Shown: in pieces, positions 1 through 6,658 of the stretch | Numbering within the stretch: position 1 is the first letter of the stretch | How the letters are laid out: every line of letters begins with the position of its first letter | From: an uncultured Rhizobiaceae group bacterium | GTDB lineage: Bacteria > Pseudomonadota > Alphaproteobacteria > Rhizobiales > Rhizobiaceae | Direction of reading: 5' to 3' | DNA: 8,111 nucleotides | NCBI GenBank assembly: GCA_937923355.1 | Contig: CALAIO010000184.1 | Coordinates: forward strand, 1-8,111 | Position numbers and translations under genes: made by a program | Notes under the pieces: generated by a model | Seen by the model: the letters and a program-made list of their open reading frames with translations, nothing else | What the model was told of the DNA's origin: nothing | The model's database searches: none

Positions 1-459
1 CAAAATACCGTCCCAACCGTCTTTGCAAGCACCAGGTGACCCCGGCAGGCAGAAAATAAACGTAGCGCCAGCCACGCCCGCAGTTGCTCTTGATTGAATG
101 GTTGAGGTGCCAATCTTATCATAGCTTATGCGGTGAAACACTTCCGAAAAGCCGTCCATACGTTTTTCAAATAAAGGTTCAACCGCATCAGGGGTTACAT
201 CGCGTCCAGTAAATCCTGTACCACCCGTTGTGATGACGACGTCTATGTCTTTGTGATCAATCCAATGCTTTACCTGGCTTTGAATAGCCGGCACATCATC
301 GGTTACAATTTGACGATCTGCCAATTTATGGCCTGCTGCTTCTATTCTATCAGCAAGCGTTTTGCCTGATTTGTCTTCATCCAGACTGCGCGTATCTGAA
401 ACGGTTAGCACGGCAATGCTGACCGGGATAAATTGTCTGGTTTTATCAATTCTGGACAT
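1..459 (-). CDS. moaB: MoaB-family molybdenum cofactor biosynthesis protein (partial, C-terminus off the left edge)
   Basis: MoaB/MogA-family proteins bind molybdopterin and adenylate it before molybdenum insertion; they are cytoplasmic. The 153 visible residues carry the family signatures: a first beta strand with AVLTVSDTR (residues 16-24), the molybdopterin-binding stretch TTGGTGFTGRD (77-87), GTSTIQSRA (117-125) and the LPGSPGACKD loop (138-147). They follow the E. coli MoaB pattern almost end to end. Family members are about 170-180 residues, so roughly 20-30 C-terminal residues lie outside the window. The ATG at 457-459 is chosen because AAGGTG precedes it by 4 bases. That site overlaps the stop codon of ispE, with 8 bases between the two genes, so translation is probably coupled. 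It is the last visible gene of the TPR-ispE-moaB unit. MogA is the main alternative, but the GTST and RATAG features fit MoaB better. Confidence 0.93.
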   Translation of the reverse strand, partial: MSRIDKTRQFIPVSIAVLTVSDTRSLDEDKSGKTLADRIEAAGHKLADRQIVTDDVPAIQSQVKHWIDHKDIDVVITTGGTGFTGRDVTPDAVEPLFEKRMDGFSEVFHRISYDKIGTSTIQSRATAGVAGATFIFCLPGSPGACKDGWDGIL

Positions 460-467
460 AATACACC

Positions 468-1349
468 TTACGAAACAGTTGTTGAGGTTGCAACGCACCA
501 CCAATTTGGATTTTGCTTTTCAATATCTTTGGCGGCCTTTTGCGCTTCTTGCAATGTATCATACAGGCCAAAGCAAGTAGCCCCAGAGCCACTCATGCGT
601 GCTAGATTTGGACTAGTCTGCTCAATAACACTTAAAATCTGTTCAATGGCAGGTTCAATTTCAAAAGCAGGCTTTTGCAAATCATTACGCAGATTTTCAA
701 TTTTCGGCACTGCGGGCATAGCCATAATTACATCATCGAACATGGAAGAATTTTGTTCATCAGTAAGATGTCTAAAGATTGCCGGTGTTGAAACCTCAAT
801 GTTTGGATTTACCAAAATCATGTGAAGCGGTTCCTTTGCTTCAAGAAGCGTTATTTCGTCGCCAATACCTTGAGCTCTTAACGGTTGTGAATGCAAACAC
901 ATCGCAACATCAGCACCTAGTGTTTTTGCGATTGGCATTAAATCAGTTTCACTGTTCCAAAACTCATTTAACACCAAAAGCGTTGCCGCTGCATCCGCAG
1001 ACCCACCGCCGATGCCACTGGCTACGGGCAAGTTTTTTGTAAGACTGATGTCAACAGGAATGGGTTTACTGCTTTGTTTGGTGATTTCATACCCGAGCGA
1101 AAGTGCGGCGCGACTTACCAGATTGTTTGCACCACTTTCCAGACCATCAGAAAAAGGTCCATCAATCGCAAGACTTACCAGGCTCGAAGGATTGCTTGCT
1201 TCAGATATGGAAATCTTGTCGCCAAAGTCGGAGAAGACGACGAGGCTATCCAGTAGATGATACCCGTCATCTCGCTGACCTGTCACATGCAAAGCAAGAT
1301 TGATTTTTGCATGCGCGATACGCTCAATATGCGAAACACGCTCTGGCAT
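468..1349 (-). CDS. ispE: 4-diphosphocytidyl-2-C-methyl-D-erythritol kinase (IspE)
   Basis: IspE is a cytoplasmic GHMP-family kinase. It phosphorylates 4-diphosphocytidyl-2-C-methylerythritol with ATP, the fourth step of the MEP pathway to isopentenyl diphosphate. The 293-residue protein is full length for the family. It opens with AHAKINLALHV, where Lys15 matches the catalytic lysine. The GHMP phosphate-binding loop PVASGIGGGSADAAA begins at residue 108, and LGADVAM places the catalytic aspartate at Asp147. The C-terminal GHMP motif MSGSGATCF is at 252-260. The ATG at 1347-1349 overlaps the TAA of the upstream TPR gene by one base (TAATG), a typical coupled arrangement, with a modest AAAGG upstream. 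The gene sits between the TPR gene and moaB in one apparent transcript. I see no missing catalytic residue or frameshift. Confidence 0.96.
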   Translation of the reverse strand: MPERVSHIERIAHAKINLALHVTGQRDDGYHLLDSLVVFSDFGDKISISEASNPSSLVSLAIDGPFSDGLESGANNLVSRAALSLGYEITKQSSKPIPVDISLTKNLPVASGIGGGSADAAATLLVLNEFWNSETDLMPIAKTLGADVAMCLHSQPLRAQGIGDEITLLEAKEPLHMILVNPNIEVSTPAIFRHLTDEQNSSMFDDVIMAMPAVPKIENLRNDLQKPAFEIEPAIEQILSVIEQTSPNLARMSGSGATCFGLYDTLQEAQKAAKDIEKQNPNWWCVATSTTVS

Positions 1350-3088
1350 TATTCAGCCTTTGCAGCGTCTTCAACTCCATCTTGAAGACCGTTTTCAAGC
1401 TTCTCTTTTATAGCGTCAGGATTATCCGGCGGGGTCTTAGTGGCCAGCGCAATATTCCATTGAAAAGTAGCTTCCAGTTTACGACCCACCTGCCAATAGG
1501 CATCGCCCAGATGATCGTTGATGGTCGGGTCTTGAGGCATAAGCTGAACGGCTCTTTCAAGTTCACGAACCGCGTCTTCATATTGGCCAAGGCGGTAATG
1601 CGCCCAGCCCAGACTATCTACAATAAAACCAGAACGTGGTCGCAGTTCAACAGCCTTGCGGATCATATCCATGCCTTGGTCAAGATTAATCCCTTGATCA
1701 ACCCATGAATAACCAAGGTAATTCAAAACCTCAGGTTGATTGGCAGAAAGATCGAGCGACTTCATAAAGTTCGGCTCGGCCTTGTCCCATTGCTTTAGAC
1801 GCTCGTAAGAAATTCCTCTTCTGAAAAAGAGGTTCCAATGAAATGACTTCGGCTCGCCAATAATTGATACCGCTTTATCATAAGTATCAGCAGCTTCTTG
1901 GTATCGCTCTTCACGGCTCAAAACATTTCCAAGTGTCATATAGCCGGTAAGATCGCTCGGATCACTTTCTATCAGAGCTTTTAGCTCGGTAATTGCGTCT
2001 TCTTTTTTATCCAATCTCGAGAGATTGGTAGCTTTTTCCAGCCTTGCAATACGGGAAAAAGGTGAAGTATCGGCTACAGCATTATAAAATGTATTAGATT
2101 TTTCATATGCGCCTTGTTGTAAATATAGTTCAGCAAGACCGATTTGTATCACATCACTTTTAGGTGCGAGAGAGTGTGAAATCTGCAAATAGTTTTTTGA
2201 AAAATTACCCGCACCATCGCGTCTGATGGCTGTTGCAATATTGTAGAACAATTCAGCCATCCCCTGTTGTGGTGTCGTTAGCAGCGGCTTGAGCACCTTC
2301 TCTTCTTTTAATTGTTCATTTAAAATCATGAACGGTGAATGACTTGGCAAAAGCGAAAGACCGTAGTCTAGCGTTTCCTGAGCTTTTTCCATGTCTCCTG
2401 CCTTGCTACGATTTCTAACCATCGCTTCAACAGCGCGTATATAGGTTTCTGTGAGCACAGGTATTACAGCTCTATTGTCGATGACAGATTGAAACATTTC
2501 TGCAGCAACGTCATGTTTGCCACCCGCATTGGCTATCAGGCCTGCATGGTAGTTTTTCATAACTGATATCCACTCAGGGCCTTCCAGCTCTATCACGCGT
2601 GCAATCGCCTGGTCTGTTTGACCTAATCCTTGCAATGCCCAAGCATGCGTGATTTCGCGAAGTGTTTTATCAAGATCAACACCAGCAACATCTTTCAGGG
2701 CATTAATAGCATTCTTCCAAGAGCGCTTGCGCATGGATTCTGCTGCCAGGACATAGCCTCCAAGATTTTGGCTTGTGCTAAGTTTAGGTGTATTACGGGC
2801 AATTTCTGCAGCATCAGAAATCCTGCCGTTGCTAACAAATGCAACAAAGAGTTTTTGCTTTAGGTCTGTATCATCAAGATCAAGCGCGAGAGCACGTTCC
2901 AAAAATTTAACCGCAGCATCATCATCATTATCATCGATTGCAACTTGTGCTGCCAGATAACTACCAGAAAGGCCCGTAGAATTTACCGTCTCAACCAATT
3001 CCTTGTTTGCTTGTGCATAAGAAGCATTAAAAAAGACACTCGATGTAAGCAATGATGCGGATAGAAACTGGAGGACTTTAGTTCTCAT
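1349..3088 (-). CDS. secreted tetratricopeptide repeat protein
   Basis: This 579-residue protein begins with a signal peptide: a basic MRTK start, a hydrophobic stretch at about residues 5-21, and a likely signal peptidase I site after Ala25 (ASYA/QANKE). It has no lipobox cysteine, so it is probably soluble periplasmic or loosely attached. The rest is helical repeat. Clear TPR units lie in the C-terminal third: about 378-411 (GYMTLGNVLSREERYQEAAD), 416-449, 452-486 (LNYLGYSW), 487-520 (VDSLGWAHYRLGQYEDAVRE) and 521-551 (NDHLGDAYW). Degenerate repeats are likely earlier, for example near 50-90 and 280-340. TPR arrays bind other proteins, but the partner is unknown and I propose no specific function. 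Similar secreted TPR proteins occur just upstream of ispE in other rhizobial-type genomes (recalled, not searched). The ATG at 3086-3088 has only a weak AGG upstream. A C-terminal acidic tail (EDAAKAE) follows the last repeat. Confidence 0.88.
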   Translation of the reverse strand: MRTKVLQFLSASLLTSSVFFNASYAQANKELVETVNSTGLSGSYLAAQVAIDDNDDDAAVKFLERALALDLDDTDLKQKLFVAFVSNGRISDAAEIARNTPKLSTSQNLGGYVLAAESMRKRSWKNAINALKDVAGVDLDKTLREITHAWALQGLGQTDQAIARVIELEGPEWISVMKNYHAGLIANAGGKHDVAAEMFQSVIDNRAVIPVLTETYIRAVEAMVRNRSKAGDMEKAQETLDYGLSLLPSHSPFMILNEQLKEEKVLKPLLTTPQQGMAELFYNIATAIRRDGAGNFSKNYLQISHSLAPKSDVIQIGLAELYLQQGAYEKSNTFYNAVADTSPFSRIARLEKATNLSRLDKKEDAITELKALIESDPSDLTGYMTLGNVLSREERYQEAADTYDKAVSIIGEPKSFHWNLFFRRGISYERLKQWDKAEPNFMKSLDLSANQPEVLNYLGYSWVDQGINLDQGMDMIRKAVELRPRSGFIVDSLGWAHYRLGQYEDAVRELERAVQLMPQDPTINDHLGDAYWQVGRKLEATFQWNIALATKTPPDNPDAIKEKLENGLQDGVEDAAKAE

Positions 3089-3180
3089 TTAGATATAACC
3101 TGACTTCAAATTAACATTCATCAATCAACGACATATAAAACATGGCGCTTTTAGGGATAATAAGCAAGTTTGAAGGCAAT

Positions 3181-3210
3181 CTTATAAAAAGAACTTAACA
3201 AGCACGTGAA
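3181..3210 (-). promoter_or_regulatory. possible sigma70-type promoter for the TPR-ispE-moaB unit
   Basis: Read on the minus strand, TTCACG (3205-3210) and TATAAG (3181-3186) are separated by 18 bases, matching 4 of 6 and 5 of 6 of the consensus hexamers. This would start transcription roughly 85 bases before the TPR start codon. It lies in the 142-base AT-rich gap after the polyprenyl synthase gene. Chance matches are common in DNA this AT-rich, so this is only a candidate. No convincing GC-rich terminator hairpin separates the two genes, so read-through from the synthase gene is also possible. Confidence 0.3.
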
Positions 3211-3230
3211 GATGCAAAAAAACTATTAAA

Positions 3231-4250
3231 TTATACCGCTCTGCTCACACAGAACTCCAAGACTTCAATTAAGGCATCCTTGTGTTTCGAATCAGGCATG
3301 GTTCCAAGTGCGTCTTTTGCCATTTCCACATAATGACGAGCACGTGCTACCGTATCTGAGATTGCATTATGGCGTGCCAGAATTTCCAATGCCTGTTGAA
3401 GTCGCTCATCATCCGTTTTGCCTTCGACCACAGCATCCTGCCAGAACTTGCGCTCTTCGTCATTGCCTCTTCTATAGGCAAGGATAACCGGAAGTGTGAC
3501 TTTACCTTCGCGGAAGTCATCGCCTGTATTTTTACCAAGATCACCTGCATTGCCACCGTAATCCAGTGCATCGTCAATAAGCTGGAAAGCAAGGCCCAGA
3601 TTGTTACCGTATGAGCGCAGTGCATTAATATGAGCCGGGCTTTGATCAGCGATAATCGGCCCTACTTCCGCTGCTGCTGCAAACAGGGCTGCTGTCTTGG
3701 AGCGTATAACTTCAAGATATTCATCTTCCGTTGTTTCAAGGTTTTGCGCTGTTTGGAGTTGAAGCACTTCGCCTTCCGCAATCACGGTTGCAGCATGTGA
3801 CAAAACATCAAGCGCCTGTAGAGAACCTACATCGACCATCATTCTGAAAGCCTGACCCAATAAAAAGTCACCGACCAGAACACTTGCCTCGTTGCCCCAC
3901 AACATGCGGGCTGCCAATTTACCACGGCGCATATCGCTTTGGTCTACGACATCATCATGAAGAAGCGTTGCGGTGTGCATAAATTCCACACTTGCCGCGA
4001 GCGTGACATGGCCATCGCCTTCGTACCCACACATCTGTGCTGCTGCCAGCGTTATCATTGGGCGCAATCGCTTGCCACCAGAATCAATCAGATGTTTAGC
4101 CACTTCGGGAATCATCTCTACATCTGAGCCGGTCTTGGACAGAATAAGAGCATTTACTCTTTTCATGTCATTTTCAACAAGCTGCATCAGTGGTGCTATG
4201 CTTGCTTTGGCAAGTTTTTTATTATCAATAGAAATTACAACGCCCGACAT
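3231..4250 (-). CDS. long-chain all-trans polyprenyl diphosphate synthase (octaprenyl/decaprenyl type)
   Basis: This is a trans-isoprenyl diphosphate synthase of 339 residues that condenses isopentenyl diphosphate units onto an allylic primer to make the ubiquinone side chain. Visible motifs are GGKRLRP (58-64), the first aspartate-rich motif LLHDDVVD (Asp99, Asp100, Asp103) followed by MRRGK, and the second aspartate-rich motif LIDDALDYGG (Asp226, Asp227, Asp230). The residues before the first motif (EFMHTATLLHDD) are the same as in E. coli IspB as I recall it. Ala94, five residues upstream of the motif, is small, which is typical of long-chain enzymes. Because alphaproteobacteria generally make ubiquinone-10, decaprenyl (DdsA-like) is the likelier product, but chain length cannot be proved from sequence. 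The ATG is supported by AAGGA at 4257-4261, 6 bases upstream. The gene is transcribed divergently from the DUF2007 gene. Confidence 0.94.
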   Translation of the reverse strand: MSGVVISIDNKKLAKASIAPLMQLVENDMKRVNALILSKTGSDVEMIPEVAKHLIDSGGKRLRPMITLAAAQMCGYEGDGHVTLAASVEFMHTATLLHDDVVDQSDMRRGKLAARMLWGNEASVLVGDFLLGQAFRMMVDVGSLQALDVLSHAATVIAEGEVLQLQTAQNLETTEDEYLEVIRSKTAALFAAAAEVGPIIADQSPAHINALRSYGNNLGLAFQLIDDALDYGGNAGDLGKNTGDDFREGKVTLPVILAYRRGNDEERKFWQDAVVEGKTDDERLQQALEILARHNAISDTVARARHYVEMAKDALGTMPDSKHKDALIEVLEFCVSRAV

Positions 4251-4276
4251 ATTTAGTCCTTTTTAATTATAGACTG

Positions 4277-4305
4277 AAAATAAGCCGCCAACTGCTCTCA
4301 TACAA
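4277..4305 (-). promoter_or_regulatory. candidate promoter for the polyprenyl diphosphate synthase gene
   Basis: On the minus strand TTGTAT (4300-4305) is followed after exactly 17 bases by TATTTT (4277-4282). These match 3 of 6 and 4 of 6 of the sigma70 consensus. The predicted start would leave a leader of about 20 bases containing the AAGGA ribosome binding site. A second, farther pair on the same strand is GTGATA (4353-4358), a 17-base spacer, and TATAGA (4330-4335), each 4 of 6. Either or both could be used; I cannot choose between them from sequence alone. Confidence 0.3.
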
Positions 4306-4336
4306 GTGCTATTTTGTAGCAGGCTGCGTTCTATAC

Positions 4337-4365
4337 ATCATAACACGAACGTTATCACATATGAT
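4337..4365. repeat. nested inverted repeats in the divergent intergenic region
   Basis: Two dyads overlap here. The inner one is ATAAC (4340-4344) and GTTAT (4351-4355), separated by 6 bases, giving half-site centres 11 bases apart, about one helical turn. The outer one is ATCATA (4337-4342) and TATGAT (4360-4365). Together they lie between the candidate leftward promoter elements and the rightward TATAAT at 4369-4374, where a regulator could affect both directions. A separate 5-base hairpin, TGCTA (4307-4311) and TAGCA (4317-4321), lies nearby. The arms are short and AT-rich, so chance is a real possibility and no regulator is identified. Confidence 0.3.
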
Positions 4366-4368
4366 TCC

Positions 4369-4374
4369 TATAAT
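4369..4374 (+). promoter_or_regulatory. possible -10 element for the DUF2007 gene
   Basis: A perfect TATAAT lies 51 bases before the DUF2007 start codon. No good -35 hexamer is present at 16-18 bases upstream (the 17-base position reads CGAACG), so if this is a promoter it probably needs an activator or is weak. Its position in a divergent intergenic region supports a promoter somewhere here. Confidence 0.3.
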
Positions 4375-4425
4375 TATCTGTTGAGTGCTAGATTTTTCTT
4401 AAAGTTTCGATGCTAGTGTGACGTC

Positions 4426-4650
4426 ATGATAGAACTTATGGCAACTAATAATATCGTAACAATTTCTTATGTAGAATCTTTGCTTAAGGATGCGGAGATT
4501 GACTTTCTGATACTGGATCAGAACATGAGTATTTTGGAAGGTTCTTTAGGCATTATTCCAAAGCGCATAATGGTTACTGAGGCAAGTCTGCTTTCTGCAA
4601 AGCAATTGATGCAAGATGCAGGGCTTGAAAAAGAAATAACTAGCCGTTAG
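4426..4650 (+). CDS. DUF2007 family small protein
   Basis: This 74-residue protein matches the DUF2007 pattern (Pfam 'putative signal transducing protein'). It has an N-terminal MIELMATN segment, a helix ending in LLKDAEIDFLI, the conserved DQNMSILEGSLGIIPKRIMV core (about residues 37-56) and a C-terminal helix with a DAGL ending. The family forms a small ferredoxin-like alpha/beta fold, presumably a ligand- or partner-binding module; its biochemical role is not established. No signal peptide or membrane segment is visible. The ATG at 4426 is chosen because the first residues fit the family start, although there is no recognisable Shine-Dalgarno sequence in front of it (the preceding bases are GTGTGACGTC). 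An in-frame ATG at 4438 is no better. It probably forms an operon with the methyltransferase 36 bases downstream. Confidence 0.88.
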   Translation: MIELMATNNIVTISYVESLLKDAEIDFLILDQNMSILEGSLGIIPKRIMVTEASLLSAKQLMQDAGLEKEITSR

Positions 4651-4686
4651 TTTTTTGAAACTTTGGCCAGTGAGGGAATGATAGGC

Positions 4687-5505
4687 ATGGCTAAAACTAA
4701 TTTACAGACTAAACCAGAAGATGATTTTTCTAGTGGTGCAATGGAAACGACTCGTGACAAGTTTCATGACGGCGCGTTTGAGGCTTTGCAACCTTCTACG
4801 CGTGGCAACAGAAGTGGCATGGATGCCCTTCTGCTTGCGGCTGCACTGCCCAAAAATGCTTCCGGTATTTTGGCTGATTTAGGTTCTGGTGCTGGCGTTG
4901 CAGGTTTGGCAGCTCTTAATTTGAATAAAGAATTAAAGCTCCTTTCTGTCGAGAAAAATCCAGAGATGGCTGAACTTGCCCAAAAGACTTTGCAATTAAG
5001 TGGCAATTCAAGACTTTTCAGCAAGACCAAGGTTATTGAGCATGATGTAACTTCGAGCGGTGTGGACAGATTAAAAGCAGGCCTTGCACCTGACAGTGTT
5101 AATCATGTCATTATGAACCCGCCGTATAATACATCTCGCGAACGCCCTCCCAAAGATGCAATGAAGGCAGAGGCTTTCATGATGGGTGAAGGTGGCATTG
5201 ATGCGTGGTTTAGAACTGCGGCTGCGATTGTCAGACCTGGCGGAACACTTGCAATTATTTACAGAACTGAAAACCTTGGCGAGATCCTTGCCTGTTCGCA
5301 AGGACGATTTGGTGGCTTGGAAATTATGCCAATTCATTCACGCGCCGATGAAGCTGCAAAACGCATCATCGTTAGAGGCACACGCGCTTCACGTGCACCC
5401 ATGGCAATTGTACCAGGTTTCGTAGTTCATAATGATGATGGCAGCTTTAGTGAAACAGCTGATGCTATATTCAAGGGTAAAGCCCGTTTGGATTTTGCTG
5501 GCTAA
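4687..5505 (+). CDS. TrmN6-like class I SAM-dependent methyltransferase (COG4123 type)
   Basis: The protein is a Rossmann-fold methyltransferase of 272 residues from the chosen start. Near its N-terminus QPSTRGNRSGMDALLLAAALP marks the COG4123 family (residues about 35-55). The SAM-binding motif I is DLGSGAG (64-70), with the acidic VEKN end of strand 2 near 88-91, and the catalytic motif IV is NPPYN (144-148), typical of amino-methylating enzymes. The best-known member, E. coli TrmN6 (YfiC), makes N6-methyladenosine at position 37 of tRNA1(Val). That substrate is plausible here but unproven. Start choice: ATG at 4687 has GAGGGA at 4672-4677 in front of it, a slightly long spacing. An upstream TTG at 4663 (adding 8 residues) has no ribosome binding site, and ATG at 4678 directly abuts the purine run. 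It lies in the rightward unit between DUF2007 and the S49 peptidase. Confidence 0.87.
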   Translation: MAKTNLQTKPEDDFSSGAMETTRDKFHDGAFEALQPSTRGNRSGMDALLLAAALPKNASGILADLGSGAGVAGLAALNLNKELKLLSVEKNPEMAELAQKTLQLSGNSRLFSKTKVIEHDVTSSGVDRLKAGLAPDSVNHVIMNPPYNTSRERPPKDAMKAEAFMMGEGGIDAWFRTAAAIVRPGGTLAIIYRTENLGEILACSQGRFGGLEIMPIHSRADEAAKRIIVRGTRASRAPMAIVPGFVVHNDDGSFSETADAIFKGKARLDFAG

Positions 5506-5512
5506 ATCCAAA
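5487..5512 (+). repeat. 9-base perfect inverted repeat spanning the methyltransferase stop codon
   Basis: TTTGGATTT (5487-5495) and AAATCCAAA (5504-5512) are exact reverse complements with an 8-base loop. The TAA stop at 5503-5505 sits at the loop/right-arm boundary. The stem is AT-rich and is followed by ATTTGCTT rather than a solid T-run, so it would be at best a weak terminator. It could instead protect or process the mRNA between the methyltransferase and peptidase genes, which are 97 bases apart. Confidence 0.4.
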
Positions 5513-5565
5513 ATTTGCTTCTCGATGCGTTATGGTGCTTGTAAATAGCAGTTTGCCGAACCATT

Positions 5566-5571
5566 TATAAT
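5566..5571 (+). promoter_or_regulatory. possible -10 element for the S49 peptidase gene
   Basis: A perfect TATAAT occurs 31 bases before the peptidase start codon, in the 97-base gap after the methyltransferase gene. The hexamer 17 bases upstream (AAATAG) does not resemble a -35 box, so this is a weak candidate. Together with the inverted repeat at 5487-5512 it would allow the peptidase and the small downstream gene to be transcribed on their own. Confidence 0.3.
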
Positions 5572-5602
5572 CTATCGAAAATTATAAATTAAGAATGCAA
5601 TC

Positions 5603-6454
5603 ATGAATCTTAGAAAATACCTGCCGGGCAAACTTGGCAAAAAAGATGTTATCATTCCGGTTGTTCGTTTATCAGGCGCAATTGCCGCTTCCAGTAGTCC
5701 ATTAAACAGAACGCTTTCACTTTCTGGTGTTGGTCCCCTTTTGGAAAAAGCCTTTCAGGACAAGCAGGCCCCTGCTGTGGCACTTGTAATCAATTCACCC
5801 GGCGGCTCGCCAGTTCAGTCTCGCCTAATGTATCAACGCATTCGTGAACTTGCCGATGAACATGAAAAGAAAGTGCTTGTGTTCGTCGAAGATGTAGCTG
5901 CCTCTGGTGGCTATATGCTTGCAATTGCTGGTGATGAAATCTTTGTTGATGAAACGTCTATCGTGGGTTCAATCGGAGTTGTTTCTGCAAGTTTTGGTTT
6001 TGACAAGGCAATTGAAAAAATTGGTATAGAGCGTCGTGTTTATACAGCCGGCAAAAATAAAGTTTCACTTGATCCATTCCAGCCTGAGAAAAAAGCGGAC
6101 ATCGCTTATATCAAGGAACTTCAATTGGAAATTCATCAGGTGTTCATCGATATGGTTAAAGCACGTCGTGGTGCGAAACTGAGCGATGATCCTGATATTT
6201 TTACGGGTAAATTCTGGACAGGTATTCAAGGCAAATCACTTGGTCTTGTTGACGGATTTGGACATGTAGGAACCATTATCAAACAACGCTATGGCAAGAA
6301 TGCCAAGCTTAAATTAATATCCCAAAAGAAAGGCCTGTTTGGACGTGGCGGCACACCTGGTATATCTTTTGGTAGCGAGGCAGCGGCCAGTCTGGTAGAT
6401 GTAAGCATCATGACAGCGGAAGAAAAAGCACTACGCGCACGCTACGGATTATAA
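5603..6454 (+). CDS. S49 family serine peptidase (SppA/SohB-like)
   Basis: S49 peptidases use a serine-lysine dyad to cleave signal peptides left in the membrane or other membrane-associated polypeptides. The 283-residue protein has the crotonase-like fold signatures: LVINSPGGSP (61-70), FVEDVAASGGYML with the nucleophile Ser101, the GSIGVVSASFGF segment (122-133), and AGKNKVSLDPF, where Lys153 aligns best with the general base. It is short, a single-domain form about half the length of E. coli SppA. I see no signal peptide or N-terminal membrane anchor, since the first 20 residues are basic and then an ordinary beta strand. It may therefore be cytoplasmic or peripheral, unlike anchored SppA and SohB. 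The ATG at 5603 has only a weak AAGAA upstream; the ATG at 5595 is out of frame and closed at once by a stop. The next gene starts 21 bases after the stop. Confidence 0.9.
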   Translation: MNLRKYLPGKLGKKDVIIPVVRLSGAIAASSSPLNRTLSLSGVGPLLEKAFQDKQAPAVALVINSPGGSPVQSRLMYQRIRELADEHEKKVLVFVEDVAASGGYMLAIAGDEIFVDETSIVGSIGVVSASFGFDKAIEKIGIERRVYTAGKNKVSLDPFQPEKKADIAYIKELQLEIHQVFIDMVKARRGAKLSDDPDIFTGKFWTGIQGKSLGLVDGFGHVGTIIKQRYGKNAKLKLISQKKGLFGRGGTPGISFGSEAAASLVDVSIMTAEEKALRARYGL

Positions 6455-6475
6455 TCGCTTAAGGGAGGAAGATAA

Positions 6476-6655
6476 ATGCCACAACTTATAGCTATCGGCC
6501 TTATCGGCGGTGTAGTCTGGTATGGGTATAGAGCGCTCAAGCGTGAGATGGAACGCATCAACAAAGAAACGCGGGCTGCCGAGAAAAAAGCCAAAAATCA
6601 AACTGTATTGAAGCAAGATAAAGACGGCGTCTATCGCCCTCACAATGAGGAATAA
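6476..6655 (+). CDS. small single-pass membrane protein, 59 residues, unknown function
   Basis: The reading frame starts at ATG 6476 behind an excellent ribosome binding site, GGGAGGA at 6463-6469 with 7 bases to the start codon, the strongest in the window. The protein begins MPQLIAIGLIGGVVWYGYRA: residues about 3-18 form one short hydrophobic segment, followed by a highly charged, probably coiled helix rich in Lys, Arg and Glu (20-45) and a C-terminal LKQDKDGVYRPHNEE tail. The tail resembles the conserved ending of small proteins I recall next to S49 peptidase genes in rhizobia (LV-D-KTGEYR type). By the positive-inside pattern the charged part should be cytoplasmic. It lies 21 bases after the S49 peptidase gene and is almost certainly co-transcribed with it. 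It could anchor or assist the peptidase, which itself shows no membrane segment; that is inference. It is under 65 residues, so length-limited gene calling may miss it. Confidence 0.82.
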   Translation: MPQLIAIGLIGGVVWYGYRALKREMERINKETRAAEKKAKNQTVLKQDKDGVYRPHNEE

Positions 6656-6658
6656 CTT

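Noticed and set aside
433..825. 130-residue plus-strand open frame overlapping ispE and the moaB start
   Set aside because: It is antisense to two strongly supported genes, has no ribosome binding site and shows no recognisable domain.
1307..1708. 133-residue plus-strand open frame inside the TPR gene
   Set aside because: It lies antisense to the TPR repeats, has no start signal and no family resemblance.
3211..3230. Run of seven Ts on the minus strand just after the polyprenyl synthase stop, as an intrinsic terminator
   Set aside because: No GC-rich inverted repeat precedes it, so the T-run alone is not enough.
6638..6650. CCTCA-CAA-TGAGG hairpin at the end of the small membrane protein gene as a terminator
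   Set aside because: The stem is only 5 bases with a 3-base loop and no T-run follows on either strand.
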